Part shown: in pieces, positions 21,536 to 35,170 of the stretch
Numbering within the stretch: the first letter of the stretch is position 1
How the letters are laid out: the number at the start of each line of letters is the position of its first letter
NCBI RefSeq assembly: GCF_933775445.1
Contig: NC_065877.1
Span: 22,010,001-22,074,000, forward strand
Length of the DNA stretch: 64,000 bases
Direction: 5' to 3'
From: Argentina anserina
Taxonomy: Eukaryota > Streptophyta > Magnoliopsida > Rosales > Rosaceae
Translations under genes and position numbers: made by a program
Notes under the pieces: model-generated
Told to the model about the DNA's origin: nothing
The model's input: the letters and a program-made list of their open reading frames with translations, nothing else
The model's database searches: none

Positions 21536-22873
21536 ATGGATTTTAATTTATCAGATTCTTCCTCTGATGCCACGAATGAGGAATTTTGGGCTCTTGCCAA
21601 TTCTTCATCAGATGAAGAATTACATCTGCAAATGATTTCTCTGCAAGGAAAATTAGTGAATGGAAGGAGAAGACGCCGAGGTTCAATTCCTGGTCGGATT
21701 TTTACACTTAGGCTACAATCTCAAGGCCATCAGACAATTTACCAGGAGTTTTTCGCTGAAAATCCAATTCATGGGCCCGTAAAATTCCGGAGAAGATTTC
21801 GAATGCATTGTCCTCTTTTTCTTCGAATTCTTGAAAGGGTGAAAGCTTGTGACTCCTATTTTGTTCAAAAACGAGATTTAGCTGGGTGTCTTGGATTATC
21901 AACTTTGCAAAAGGCGACCGCTGCGATGCGGATGCTTTCTCTTGGAATTGAGGCATATGTTGTGGATGATTATTGCAAAATTGGCGATAACACTGCAATT
22001 GAAGCTCTTAAAAGGTTTGTCCAGGCTGTTATTGATGTATTTGGAGATGAATATTTGAGAAAACCAATTCAAATGATATTTCCAGATTTTTATTAATGGG
22101 TGAGAATCGTGGATTTAGAGGAATGCTCGGTAGTATTGATTGTATGCATTGGAAGTGGAAGAATTGTCCGGTTGCTTGGAAATGTATGTTTTCTTGTGGG
22201 GATCATCGTGAACCTTCATTGATTCTTGAAGCTGTTGCTTCACAAGATCTTTGGATATGACATTCTTTTTTTAGTTTACCTGGTTCTCATAATGATATTA
22301 ATGTTTTAGAGCATTCTCCTTTATTTGCTGATCTTCGTGAAGGCCGAGCGCCTCCTGTTAATTACACGATCAATGATCATAATTATACAATGGGGTATTA
22401 TTTAGCCGATGATATATATCCTTCATGGGCCACTTTTGTCAAAACCATTACATGTCCACATGGAGAGAAAGCAAATAATTTTGCTAAAACTCAAGAGGGA
22501 TGTCGGAAAGATGTAGAACGAGCATTTGGAGTGTTGCAAGCACGATTTTCCATTATTCGTGGACCTGCTCGATTTTGGGATTGTGAAACTCTCCAGAAAA
22601 TTATGAAAGCTTGTGTTATAATGCACAACATGATTATAGAAGATGAACGTGACGAACGTATTGCACCAAAATGATATTGATACTCTTGCAAGCCAATATG
22701 TTGATTCTGATACTGAGAGTGATGATGATCTTGAAACACTTCCACCTATTCAGTCAGTCCAGTTTGAAGAATTTCTCAACAACCACTTACGCATTCGTGA
22801 TAGGGAAACACATTCTATGCTCCAATCAGATTTAGTTGAGCACTTATGGCAACGTCGCCTTGCTAGGAATTAG
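21536..22873 (+). pseudogene. Harbinger transposase (DDE, HARBI1-like) pseudogene
   Basis: Cuts and rejoins DNA in intact relatives. It begins MDFNLSDSSSDATNEEFW. The DDE core is seen: first Asp in GMLGSIDCMHWKWK, second in SHNDINVLEHSP, and Glu in RKDVERAFGVLQARF, followed by ACVIMHNMIIEDERD. The C-terminal piece HLRIRDRETHSMLQ...LVEHLWQRRL is also present. Lesions: a frameshift at about 22090 (frame ends with TAA 22094-22096, next frame continues GENRGFRG), a nonsense TGA at 22258-22260 where relatives have Trp (LWIWHSFF), and a second frameshift near 22655 after DERDE. Confidence 0.88.
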
Positions 22874-24119
22874 TGACTAGATGTTGTTAGTTGTATCAGT
22901 TAGAAATCTATTAATTGTATTACGTAGTTTCCGATTAGAATGTGTTTGATAAATGTTTCCTCAGTTTCTGACTATAGACATTTGCTTGTAATTGACTTTG
23001 GTTAAGTTATAATCTTAGGGGTAGTAACTTTCTTAATGCATGTGACTTGATCATCTTATCTCAAGGCCTGAACCGTGGCAAGGTAAGATCTAATGAAGGT
23101 ATTTGTACTATCATTTGATTGGCATATGACTATACATGAAATCTATCTTTTTGTATATAATTGCAGATGCATGAACCAGTAACAGTAGAGAATTTGGTTT
23201 TTGCGTCTGCTTCTCTGGAAAAGAATGTGACTTTGGTTCTAAACCATTAAATGACTTTGGTTCTGATATGCCTATGACTAGACCTCAATTATGAAAAAAT
23301 GGTGTGGGATTGATGAGGACACCCATAATGGTGGACAAGAACTTTTATTTCCAATTTGTCAAGAACTAATTATTGTGATATCCTTGCTCATTGTTATTGC
23401 TTCTATTTCTATTGTTGCTTCTTTTTTTTTTTTTAGTTTTCCTTTTTGCTTCTATTTTAGTTTTTTATTATAGTCTTACTTGTTGTTCTGTGTCTTTTCA
23501 ATGTTGTTGTAAACCTGCTGCCATATGTTGTTCTATGTCTTTTCAATGTTGCTCTAAACTTGCTGGCATATGTTGTTATGTACAAGTTTATCCCTATTTC
23601 ATAAGACTAAAGTACAAGGATTTGTATTGGTATTGTACGAATTTTGAAGTACAAGGCTGAATTTATTATTAACTCTTTGGTGCTTAATGAGAGTCCTTGA
23701 AGACATATATGCTATTTCTCCCTTTTTAAAAAAAAATTCTTTAGAACTAGAAAACCATATTCTCTTATTTGTCATCAAAGAGATCATAAAAGGACATGTT
23801 GGTGTGCATATTGAATAAGAAGGTGTGTTGTTGTCCTATATTAATTCTACTATAACACTACACGTTTTTATACTTGTTAATTATATTCCTTAAAACTAAC
23901 AATCCTTAAGACCTGCAAAGTCCTAAAATCCTTTAACTTAATTTATTATGATAATAAATTTTCCCGTCCATATTTCATATGTTTCCCCAACTAACAACAA
24001 AGTTTAGCCACTATATATTTTGTTATTTGGTATCAACTTCTCTGGACCTATTTCTCTCTGTATTGGTCTGTTTATTACTATTTTTTGTGTGTGTTTACTT
24101 TCTCAGCAGTCTTTGCAAC

Positions 24120-25068
24120 ATGATGGATTCTCAATACTCAGAGGAGGTGTTTGAGTCGACTACTAAAACAAGAGGTGCTGGCTTTAGCCCAGAGGAGGAT
24201 GCTCTTCTTATTAGTGCATGGTTGAACACTGGTATGGATCCAACCACAGGCAATGAGCAAAAGTCTAACACCTTTTGGGGGAAGATCACAGATTATTACC
24301 ATAAATACAAGGACTTTGATTCTGATCGTTCCCAACAAATGTTGAAACAAAGGTGGGGGAAAATACAGAGTATCGTCAACAAATTTTCAGGGTGTGTTGC
24401 ATCTATAAATAATCTACATGAAAGTGGGAAGACTGAACAAGACAAGGTAATTTTTAATTCATTGCCTCCTTTGATTACATTATAAAATCACTGCAATTAT
24501 AAGAACCTGAAACTCATATACATTTTTACCGTTTTTTCTCTTATACAGATTGCAGGTGCAAAGAGTATGTATGAAAAACAAGTGAAGGGGAAAAGGTTCA
24601 CTCTTGATCATGCTTGGATTCTCTTAAGGCACCAACCAAAATGGAATCAAATAATGCAAGAGCCAAACATGAAGAAAAGTAGGAAAAGATCTAAACCTTC
24701 TACAACTAATATCTCATCATCTTCAACTACAAGCACTCATATAGATATTGAGGAGGAGATGAACACTTGTAGTTTTGTGACTAGACCACCTGGTACAAAG
24801 GCTGAAAAAAGAAAGTTGAACGAAACTGATCAACTAGTAGAACTTCAAAAGTTACATCTAGAAAAAAAAAGATGAAAAGAAACTACAAATCATGTAGGAA
24901 AAGATTGAAGTTGATAAGGAGAAAGTGCGAATTAGGAAACAAGTGGCTGAGAATATAAAGATAGAGGCTGAGATGAAAATTATGGATATGGATACATCTA
25001 CTATGAATCCTCTGCAAATGGAGTATTATTTCAAACTGCAAATGAAAATTTTGCAAGGTGACACTTGA
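24120..25068 (+). pseudogene. Harbinger ORF1, Myb/SANT-like DNA-binding protein pseudogene
   Basis: Partner of the transposase; binds element ends in intact relatives. Exon 1 (24120-24446) has the trihelix/SANT-like domain: FSPEEDALLISAWLNT, then NTFWGKITDYYHKY and LKQRWGKIQSIVNKFSG. An intron (GTAATT...ATACAG) leads to exon 2 (from 24549) with KGKRFTLDHAWILLRHQPKW, a Ser/Thr-rich linker and a charged coiled-coil tail ending near MEYYFKLQMKILQGDT. A frameshift in an A-rich run near 24865 and a TAG for a Gln codon soon after break the tail. Similar plant proteins are often mislabelled glutathione S-transferase T3-like. Confidence 0.8.
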
Positions 25069-25686
25069 AGACTTCTATCTCCAATTTTCCTTTGAAAATT
25101 CGTAATTGTTGTTTAATTTTTAATTATGTATGAAGTTTCGTTTTGTTATCTAGAGAATGTAATATTTAGAACACAATGTGTTTGTTTGTGTTCAAATAAA
25201 CGGTTATTTTTTTCAATGCAGTATGATTAATACAATCTTGAAGTGGTTTTTATTTTGTTGTATCTCATGTCATATTGGTTATAGATTTGCTACAGTGTCA
25301 CTATAGTTTGGATATGGCATACCATAGATCTTTACATTACAAGATCAAAAAAAAAGAGAAAACAAGAGAAAAGAATATATGGTATATATATTAGTCAAAA
25401 TATATATGGTATTCAAATTAGACATCTCTATTGGAAATCAAGATTAGTCAAAATAACAAATGCTATATGTGCTATGTCAAATGTCAAAATATAAATTTGA
25501 CAATAACTTTTAGCATCTCTATTGAAGATGCTCTTATGGGAGCATTTCTTGTATTGCACTCAGAACTGTCCCCTAACACACAACTTTGTATTCTTATGCT
25601 TCTTGCTATTTTTTACTTTGGGGCATTTAGACATACACCCAAAAATGTAGATTTATTTTATATTACACTCACCCCTTAAACTTATA

Positions 25687-26242
25687 TAGGGATGACAAAA
25701 ATACCTAGCAGGTAGGATACCCATGGGTATTCGACCTTAATCGGGGAATGTTTCGGATAAAATCGGGTAACGGATACGAAGATCTCCACATTCGGATAGC
25801 GGAAACGGATAAGGGATGGGGGTGGTATTTCAATCCTCATCCCCATACCCACCTAATAATATATTATATTTCTAATATAATTAATTAATATATATTTACT
25901 CAAATAAATTAGTATACAAATTAAATAAATAAATAAATATTAAAATATATTATGTGATTATTTGCACGCACAACAATCTTTGATGTAAGGAGATAATTTT
26001 ATTATGATATTTGATTTTTATTTCATTCTTTTATATTTCTTGTACTTTACTGGAAATTTTTATATTAAAATAAATTGCTATTAACGGGTATTAGAACAAG
26101 TATGAGAACTTGATCCCCTAAGCGTAGGGAATACTTAGTATCTTATTACGGGAATCAGGACGGGTACGAGGATGCAAACAGACTTGGGGTATGGGTATGG
26201 TTTTTCAATCCCCTGACCCTACCCTCCCCATTGCTATCTCTG
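25687..26242. mobile_element. hAT-like non-autonomous element with GGGTA/CGGATA words
   Basis: Ends TAGGGATGACAAAAAT and, inverted, CAGAGATAGCAATGGGG. It is flanked by 8-bp copies AACTTATA (25679-25686) and AACTTACA (26243-26250), one mismatch. Subterminal zones are rich in GGGTA, CGGATA and their complements; the middle is pure AT-rich DNA. No coding capacity. Confidence 0.8.
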
Positions 26243-26250
26243 AACTTACA

Positions 26251-28614
26251 ACCAATCTATTTATTACGCTATCTCATTTAAAAAAAATACTTTAGTTCTA
26301 AATAAGATAACCTTATTTTGGTGTATTTACTAAATGTGCCACTCTCCTAATAGATAACTATAAAATCCAAAATTAGCATGTATCACTTGATTGAAGCATA
26401 TGTCTTTGTTACAAAATTCAACCATGATTGAGTTAACTGAATTCAAAATCTGGCCCTTGATTGTAGCATCAAATATTGATTTCATTCTCATCCATGATCA
26501 AATCAACATAATTAAATACAGGGGGATTTGGAGATTATATAATCTCCTCATACGAAACCTTGATATAAGAGGTTTTCTCAATTCCCACCTTTATTCATGA
26601 TATGAATGGGTTGCTCGATTTCACAAGCCTATATGGCGTTGGTTTGTTAGCAATTTATGTTTTCACTTATTCCAATATGTTTTTCCTTGGACATGTGTGG
26701 TGTTTGTTGTTGTGTGGTTCCAGTACCATAGGTATGACTTTCATTTGAATTTCGTCAAATATGTATATGTGATTCTTTGTTGAGTTGAATTTGTTAGTGA
26801 GCTGTATTCTACTTGTAATTCGGGTTGTTGTACCTGTGTGATAGGCATAGTTACCTAGAAGGCATGTGGTTTTGAAGGGTATTTGTTTGATTGTTTTTCT
26901 TTCCTGTGAAATAGGTAACTTCTATTTAGTAAGTTAAATTTTTGGAATGTGTAGATTAATTGTTCCTTGAAGATAGGTGGTGTGGTTTGTTAAGTAGGTT
27001 AAGTTTTTGGAATGTGTAGATTAATTGTTCCTTGAAGACATGTGGGTTTGGTTTGTTAATTCTGCTCTATAGGTAGGATTTACCTTTTGAGTTAAGAAAT
27101 GTAAGTTTCATAGGTAGGATGTATTGTTGGATATACCACACTTAACTATTATTTACCTATAGGATAGGATTGCTATTATAACAAATTAATATGGAGGGAT
27201 TATACACCTATATCATATATAGAATCTAAAAACAAAACAAAAAATTCATAACCTAGTAATGGCCAACGGTAGGATATATAGAAATAAAAATATATATAAG
27301 AGTAGTTTCTAACATACAATGGAAAAATGAAATTTCGACGACTACAAGAAATAAATATGTATTTTTGAAGTGGAAAGAATATAATACCATATTGTATGAT
27401 TAAATAGCCTTAAAGTGGTAAAAAGTAAGAGCCAAATTGACAACTTTTAAGGCATTCAATTCAATTGCTTTGCTTAATACAATTACTTTTATAACATAAA
27501 TTTACTTCTTCAATTGACTATTTCTTAACATAAATTGTCCATATTTACCAATTGAATATTTTAATTTATAAGTACATTTATATATATAATGTTACATGTT
27601 TATAGAATTTAAAATTTTTTAATAGCTATATTTAGAGAGATATTTTCCATTTTCAGTTAAAAGGGCAAAAAAGTAAACTCAAACAAATAATTTGAATATA
27701 TTAATTATAAAAAAGAACCAAGTAAAGAATGCATATATATAAGTTTTTGGTGTAGATTAAAAAAGAAAATGAGTGTAGGTTTAACTTAAAAAGGGGCTTG
27801 AAAAATGGGTCTCTAATTTTCTCTTCTACTTTTCATTCCTTCACATATATATTTTTTTTACTTGGATAGAGAAAGGTACAATCTGTTTATATGTGTGCCT
27901 TGGGAAATTTTCATTCTTCTACATTTATGTGTATTACAGAAAATGTATTTCTTGAACGAAATGATGTGCCTCGTCACTTTTGATCTTTGATATGCAATTA
28001 AAATGTTGTTTTCACATCTCTTAAGCATGAGACAACGAAACATATTCAATACAAAAAATAGATTCATGTTGTGCAATTAAGGATCTAAAACGGCTGAATA
28101 TCGCCAAAGGTTTTGCGATTGCAAATGCTAGTATGTAGATGACAGTTTAGAGATAACCCATGGTAGAGACCCCAAATTTTTTACGTTGTACTTATGCCGT
28201 GATTGTCCTTTATTGTAGCTTTGGTCTTGCCATCATACTGTTGAAATTGCTATTTGCCTGTTTATTCATTTTACATGGATTCTTCAATTCCTGTATTTTG
28301 TTCTTCAACTCTTTTCTATTAACAGATCTATCCATGTAATTATTCTTGTAGTACTCTTCTCTCTCTGGAATCATACCTTTCTGTGTCAAGGTGTCACCTG
28401 AAGTTTGTATGGCTTCAGTCGCTTGCTTAGTCATATTAATACCCCCTTAAGAAATTCTCAGTTTTACTCTACTATTGCTCCTTTTGGTTATGGTAGTAGA
28501 CTTTGGGGTTTAAGTCCTACCAGAGAGGGCCAATGTATGCTTTAATCTTTTTTTACATTTATACACATTAGTGTTTGTGTGTTTGTTTTTTTTCTACTTA
28601 ATTTTTACTTAGTA
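26251..28614. other. AT-rich intergenic DNA
   Basis: No gene recognised. Contains the 65-bp tandem duplication at 26933-27062. Short ORFs, such as 28210-28434 (-), have no recognisable similarity. Confidence 0.4.
26933..27062. repeat. Tandem duplication, 2 x 65 bp
   Basis: The phrase TTTTTGGAATGTGTAGATTA with the following GTTCCTTGAAGA recurs with a period of 65 bp and a few differences. Confidence 0.85.
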
Positions 28615-29147
28615 TAGTTGAACTTCGATAAATGAATGTTCGATTAATTAATAACTTTGATTAAATAATAATTTCCTCTGATCCCGACTCGGGACCAGTG
28701 TATATTATTAGAAATCTCGCTAAAATGCATAAGATATTTTTTTTTTGAAATATTTTTAAGTCCCATCGAATATATAAAGTAACAATTCATTTAATAAAAT
28801 TTAAAAATCAGTTAATATGATTAATAATTGATCAAATATTTAAAATAGATAGTGAATAAAATTTATAATACAATTAAGGAAAGTAATTATTGAAACTTAA
28901 CATTTTAAAGTTACTTTTAGGCATGAAATTATATTAAATTTGAAAAGTGAAGAAATATATAATCCTAGCTAAAAATAGACATATTACTCTACTAATAACA
29001 ATAAATTTTGTAACATAATAATTTATTAATTTATCAATAAATGAATAAACTATTTACTTATCAAAAATATAATAATCCCGCTATCAATAATAATTTAGTA
29101 ATAATTTCCTTTAGTCTAAACATTATTCATTTATAGAGATTTTACTG
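28615..29147. mobile_element. Emigrant/pogo-like MITE
   Basis: Left end TAGTTGAACTTCGATAAATG and inverted right end CAGTAAAATCTCTATAAATG match each other. They resemble the plant Emigrant/Lemi1 end CAGTAAAACCTCTATAAAT. TA dinucleotides flank both sides. Internal GATCCCGACTCGGGACC sits near the left. No coding capacity. Confidence 0.7.
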
Positions 29148-29149
29148 TA

Positions 29150-30012
29150 TTACAATGGGGTATTTATCTTTATTATTGTCTATGGAACTTTTGTAATATT
29201 ATTAATTTTTCTGGTATTATTTCTCCATTATTTCCATTGACGATAATCTCTTTTTTAGGTACGGTGCTAAGATATAAATATCACAAAGACTGATGATTCA
29301 GGGAGGAACCACCCAACAGGACAGAAAAATAACCAAATTATTATGTGTACCAGGAACACCACGTGTCACTGCTATGTGACGTACCCATCAAATCATATTA
29401 CTCCATGGTGTGGTAAACATACACGTCGTGAAAGGGGAAAGATTATTTAAATATGAATAACTAAGTAGAAACAAACACAGTATAAAATTGACCAATAATA
29501 TTAAAAGAGTACGTCACATAGACTATGTACCGGTACATATAATAATTTTTTATGGTAATTGAGGCTCAACAAAACTTCAATTCTCTCTGTTAATATGTTT
29601 TTTTTATAATAGATATACTAGATCCATAAGAAGCGAAATTATCTGTTACAATTTCACTATATATTACTCGGCCTGTAGGTCTTGCACATGTTCCATATTT
29701 TGTTCAAACTAAAGGTCAGTAATGAAATTTGGGAGCAAATCAAAATTTGCATGTAGCATCATATTTGACACCGATATTAGTTTTTTTTATTCGGAATTTG
29801 CTATTGAAGAATATATATTTTTTCATTATTTAATTGGTTAATAAGATGGATTTTCCTTAGCTAAGTTAAACTAAGAAATTTGAAGTACTTTTTTTTAGAA
29901 TGGTAGATAACTATGTTGGACAAATTACCCATATCGGTTGAAGCCAACAACGACAAACTATTTTTCAGTTAGATAGGAGCAAGAAAATTAGTAAAAAAAC
30001 TTTAAGGGTGCT
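29150..30012. other. Intergenic DNA
   Basis: No ORF or repeat recognised. A CACGTG G-box near 29361 and a GTGACGT motif near 29377 occur close together but no gene start follows. Confidence 0.35.
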
Positions 30013-30020
30013 ACCAAATG

Positions 30021-30925
30021 TAGGGCTGGGACCGGTACGAGATGGTCTGGTATTGTGCTCATACCGATACCATACCGATTTTATATTTCGGTATCAGTTC
30101 GGTACTGCCATTTTCAACCTCAATACCGAACATAATCGATACCGTTCGATTTTGGTACGGTACGGTATTTTTTCGGTACCAAACTGGAAAATTCCACCAG
30201 ACCTACATATGCATCATTCACTACACTAACTAGGTTCAATTATGAACATAATTCACATAAAAAAGATACAATTAATACACTTCACATTTTCACAAAGCTG
30301 AAAAGATACAAACTGAGAGCAATTCCTACATCTGCATATACTTCTGCACAAATTGAGAGTTTTACACTATACAAATTCATACTTTTGCACAAAGAAAGTA
30401 AACACAAAACTCAAACTTTTTTGATTTGAAACGAACACAAAGTCAAACCATAACCCAAAGAAAGTAAAACTCAAAACCCAAACTACATATATAATTCATA
30501 CTTTCAGTGTTTCAGTTAAGAATTCGAGATTAAATTATGGCTTACCTTCAATTTTCACATCGAGATTCCGAGAGGCTGCGATTGAGACTTGATAATGAGA
30601 GTGAAGGGCGGACTCAGTGATTGAGAATGAAATGCGAAGACGCGAAGTGCATAGAGGCGATGAGTTTTCGATGAAATGAGTTAGGATATATTGGCTTTTG
30701 TGAACCCTAAACCCCTCCCTCCCCCAATATGAGTTTTTATGGTTTCGGTACGGTTCAGTATATTCGGTATCAGATCTAATAGAACCGACTCGTACCGATT
30801 ATATACTTTCGGTATCGGTATCGATTCAATATTGGAAATTTGTACCGATTCATCACGTCCTGTTGGGATTCAGTATGGGACGAACGGTTTCGGTACCATT
30901 TTTTCGGTACTAACTCTCAGCCCTA
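30021..30925. mobile_element. hAT-like non-autonomous element with CGGTA words
   Basis: Ends TAGGGCTGGGACCGG and, inverted, TAGGGCTGAGAGTTAG. 8-bp flanks ACCAAATG (30013-30020) and ACCAAATA (30926-30933), one mismatch. Both subterminal zones are arrays of GGTAC, CGGTAT and their complements (30030-30185 and 30735-30910). The interior has no long ORF; the frames seen in the arrays are artefacts of the repeats. Confidence 0.85.
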
Positions 30926-31294
30926 ACCAAATATATCCTTAAAGATTAGTGTGGAGACCCTAAATGAAACCTAATTGGATAATATTTGCAACTAATGCAG
31001 TAGATAGAATAAGCACTTGTGCTTGATCCGGTTTCTTGAATGACCCAAGGTCTTCAGATTTAGAGTAAGAAAAGAAACCTGAAGCAAATAAAGGGAACTT
31101 ACCGTTATACTATTCTGATGAAAACAAAATGATTAATGGAGGGAATGAGAGAATGGAGGTATTGAGAGATTGAGAAGGGGGAAGATTGCAGCCGTCGGCA
31201 AACGAAGTGGGAAGATGAACAACGGTTGCATTCTTTTTCCTCCTTTTGAAATAAGAGTAAAATTGGAAAATAAAAAAACTATTAGGTATAATTA

Positions 31295-31500
31295 GAATTT
31301 GACATAAATGCCGATTTGCACCCCATATTTAGCTGAAATTGTCACTTTGCACCCTGAACTTGTATTTGAGTCAATTTACTTCCTAAACTTGGTAAAAATT
31401 ACCGATTTGCACCCCGTCTGTTAAATTTAACTGTTTCTATCCAATTTTGCGTCACATGTCATGCATTTAAGGGGTAGTATTGTCATTATATTTTTAATTT
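31295..31500. repeat. Interspersed repeat fragment with GATTTGCACCCC words
   Basis: CCGATTTGCACCCC occurs at about 31311 and 31402, with the related ACTTTGCACCCTGAACTTG between. This pattern is common in plant interspersed repeats. Ends and class are not determined. The rest of 30934-32027 is non-coding and includes the GOS11 promoter. Confidence 0.4.
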
Positions 31501-32027
31501 TCAATGTATTTATTTATTTATATTTTTTCTAATATCTTTTAACATACCATATCACATAAAATAATAAATATATAAATCAATAACATGTTTCGAAAAAACA
31601 AACATTATAGGAAGTGTTCCTCTTAAGTAATTTTATTAATTTATTTCATTATTCAATATGAATAAATATATAATGACAATACTAACAATCTTTAACTCAG
31701 AGTTAATACTTACAATTCTTTGCCGCATGAGTGGAATGACCCAATTTTGTAAAAACTTACTAGTAAAAAGTAAAAACCTAATCTAATGTACTGTATGGGA
31801 AATTCACATGAGGGATTAGTGATTCGGTGGACCGCGAGCGGGGGAGTGGGGATGAAAATGGGGTTGAATTAAGAAACACGCCACATTGCCGTTGAAATCA
31901 GACCATCTGTCTCCGTCTCCTAACCCGTCTCCTCTCCCAAATTCCGAATTGGAGGTTCCAGAAGCCACAAAACGAAGAAGATAGGACCGACTGATCGATC
32001 CGCCTCTGATTTTTGGTGTCGGTGGAT

Positions 32028-35000
32028 ATGGAAGTTCCGAGCTCATGGGACGCGCTTCGCAAGCAGGTACCCGTCTTCATCTTCCTCCTTGTAATTATCA
32101 CCGAAAATTCGACCATCTGTTTGGAATATATGCTTGCTTGATGGCGAAGTCTAGAATTGAAATGAAGATTCCAACTTTTCTGAATTGAATTCATGTCACT
32201 GTAGGCGTATAAGATCAGCTTCTGATATAGCTTCCAGTTGACTTATAACTTGACATAGGGAAATACATGTAAAAATTTCAAGACCTGTTATGGAGTGATG
32301 CTCATTTCCTGCGAAACTCCAGTTCAGCTTTTATAAGACCAAGTCCTGAACACCATGTTTGGTTAGTTCCAAAGTTTTTGTGACTGTAAATCTGGTGCAA
32401 GTTGTAAACCTTCCTTACTGATAGACTTCTCTGAATTGGTTCTAGGCTTCCAGAAATTGCAATTTTGGTTTTTGTTACAGTCTCTTTTCGTTGGGTTTGT
32501 TAATGTTCTACCCGTATACCAGCTTTAAAAGGCAACAGATTTCAATCCTTTCAATAACCTACTATGATACAATGTCCTGTGTGCACATATTATGCCTGAT
32601 CATGAACTAAAATCATATCTTATTTGGCTGTGGATATAAAAATAAATACTTAGATAATGTGTCGGTTCCCTTTTATGCCACTGCCATATATGTGGCCTAT
32701 AAGGTTGCATTATGAGAATCTACGAGTACTGAATTTGTTCTAGTATTTTGACCATCCTGACAATCAAGAAGAGCAACAACTGGGTCATTTCATTTAGAGC
32801 AGAATTTTGCATCAATGGAAGATACATTTTCCATTGATTCTCGGTGATTAGAACCTTGCGTAGCCTCCCAAATTTAAGGCAGCTACTTTGGGGTCTTGTA
32901 TAATGCTTAAGAGTTCTCCAAAACAGCCAACTTTTTTCCTTCCTAATATAAGTCTATTAGTAAGATCTGACCTTAAAAACTATAGGACTAACAACCATTT
33001 CAACTTATACCCGGGAGCTCTCCATCGGTAATATTAAATTCCACTCTTGCACTGCTTATTCAATATTGGAGACAGTTGTTCTGATACGTGATGCTATAAT
33101 CCTTTAACCAAGCAATTTATTACACAGTTTGAATTTTTTGGAATACACTAAGCATAATGTATGCTAATTGCTGCACTCTGTTTTTTTTTTCCCTTTACAA
33201 GCACATCTGTTTAAACCTATAAATGAATATTCTTTCTGTCTGTAATTTCAGGCGAGGAAGCTTGAAGCTCAGTTGGATGAACAGATGAATTCTTATCGTA
33301 GGTTTGTCTCCGCAAAGGGTTCTGTCAAATTTGAAGCTGACAATGATCTTGAATCTGGGATAGAGCGACTATTAAAGCAACTCCAACAAGTAAATTTACA
33401 AATGCAAGCATGGGTATCAGCAGGAGGATCAGAAATGGTTTCTCATACCTTGACTAGACATCAAGAGATTCTTCAAGATCTCACTCAGGTATTCTGGCCT
33501 CTTGACTATGCCAACTGGTGAACATGCATGGCAGTTCAATATATGAACTGCTCTTTTTAGGTGTTTCCCAGATTTGTTATGTTACTCAGTAGAAATATTC
33601 AGGGATATATATTATACAATCTCCTGTGCCTCCTTGTACTTCTGTTTGATTTTAGGTGTCAATTCCTGCACATGTTTAGGAAGAAGAAGTTTAAGTGACT
33701 AAGTACTTTTGTTTTATTTTCGTTTTGACCTTTTCTTTTGGTTCATTTATTAACTTCATCATCCGATTTTAATATGAAGTCGAGGTTAATTAGTTACAAA
33801 GGGGCTGATTTAACTTTCCTAAGAATAATTCTGACATCAACTTTAGTTTGATGCTACTATCATCTTTTCAACAAAGTACGTAGGTTTAATATCATGTTCT
33901 ATGCTGGTGAAGCAACTTTCACGTTCATTTTTATCGCATCTTAATCCAATCTTGTATCATTATGCTCTCTGTATCTACAAACTAAATAATAACCAGAATA
34001 AGATTGAACCTGGCAGATACTAACTTGCTGTTAGACATAATTGAAGTGCAGGAATTTTATCGTCTGCGCTCCAGCCTTAGAGCTAAGCAGGATCACGCTT
34101 CATTGCTCGAGGATTTTAGGGAATTTGATCGAACAAGAGTAGATTTGGAAGCTGGAGATTCTGCAGAAAATGCTCTCCTGAAAGAACATGCTTCTGTTAG
34201 CCGGAGTACGGGACAGGTATGTAAAGGAAAAAATGGTACATTTTGGTCTATAAGGTTAGGGTTTGGGTGGTGAGCTATAAGAAATTTTGGACAAGCAGTT
34301 TGATTAGCATTCAGTCTGCTCAATATAAAAGTTCCCATATTTGGTGTGGTGATGCAGATGGATACTGTAATCTCTCAAGCTCAAGCAACTCTAGGTGCAC
34401 TTGCCCTTCAACGTTCAACGTTTGGCGGCATCAATTCAAAGCTCAGCAATATCGGCAGCCGCCTTCCAACGGTATAAAACCAGTAGTTCTAGTCATTGAT
34501 GTTTTAGTTGTTTCTTTGATATCGACCAAAATCTCTGATCACATTTTTCCAAAACTTATGGAATCAAGTATTTCTGCTTTAGAAATGAATTGTAAACAAT
34601 AGTTAAGATGCATGCATGGGCCAGTGGTCAAAAGTAAACCACTGGTTGTGAGTGTGTGAGTGCCTTGTACTTATGGATTGGGGTTGAAAGTCCCTTGTAC
34701 CTTATCCTTGATAAACCTAACAATATAAACTGTTTGAGTCTAATAGTTGTCTAAGCTCGGAGCTTAGAGCTCTGATCGTAAGAGTAAGAGATGCTAAATT
34801 CAAAACCATCAATGCCTTTAACTACTTTGTTGATTTTTGGCATATGTTTTAACTTGTACCTATGTGCCTTGTCACACGTTCAAATATTTTTGCAACTGTA
34901 ACTGTAAATTTTTTTTTTGTTGATAAATGAGATGATTTGTTTAAAGGGGATTACAAAAACTATAAAAGGTTAGAAATAAGGACTGGGACGTGTGTTTCTG

Positions 35001-35170
35001 TTTGTTTTATTACTTAGTATGTGTATTAATATATAATTCCCATGTCGTGACTGCAGGTAAGTCATATCCTCTCAGCAATAAAGCGTAAAAAGTCTATGGA
35101 TACCATCATTCTATCTCTTGTCGCATCAATGTGCACATTTCTTATATTCATCTACTGGCTGACGAAGTAA
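32028..35170 (+). CDS. GOS11: Golgi Qb-SNARE GOS11-like, five exons (222 aa)
   Basis: Membrane-fusion SNARE of Golgi vesicle traffic, C-terminally anchored. Exons 32028-32066, 33252-33488, 34052-34216, 34358-34471, 35057-35170; all junctions are phase 0 with GT/AG. The protein runs MEVPSSWDALRKQ / ARKLEAQLDEQMNSY...VSHTLTRHQEILQDLTQ / EFYRLRSSLRAKQDHASLLE... / MDTVISQAQATLGALALQRS...SRLPT / VSHILSAIKRKKSMDTIIL..., ending in the hydrophobic anchor LVASMCTFLIFIYWLTK. N-terminal coiled-coil, SNARE helix and anchor are in the usual order and the length matches Arabidopsis GOS11. In exon 5 the first codon GTA comes straight after the intron CAG. Intact. Upstream a short leader starts near 31850; there is no TATA box close by. 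Confidence 0.95.

Larger units (their letters stand above)
21255..25533 (+). mobile_element. Dead PIF/Harbinger DNA transposon
   Basis: Carries the two genes typical of the superfamily on one strand: a DDE transposase (21536-22873) and a Myb/SANT-like protein (24120-25068). The right end reads AGCATCTCTATTGAAGATGCTC, a terminal inverted repeat of the plant type that starts GAGCATCTTCAATAGAG when inverted, followed by TTA, the usual 3-bp target. The left end is less sure; GGAGATGCTATTTTCCACC near 21267 resembles the inverted repeat. Both genes are broken, so it cannot move itself. The 1.2 kb between the genes has poly-T tracts and no further gene. Confidence 0.75.

Noticed and set aside
28210..28434. 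74-codon minus-strand ORF rich in Lys, Glu and Asn
   Set aside because: Composition like a coiled coil but no similarity; flanks are AT-rich intergenic DNA.
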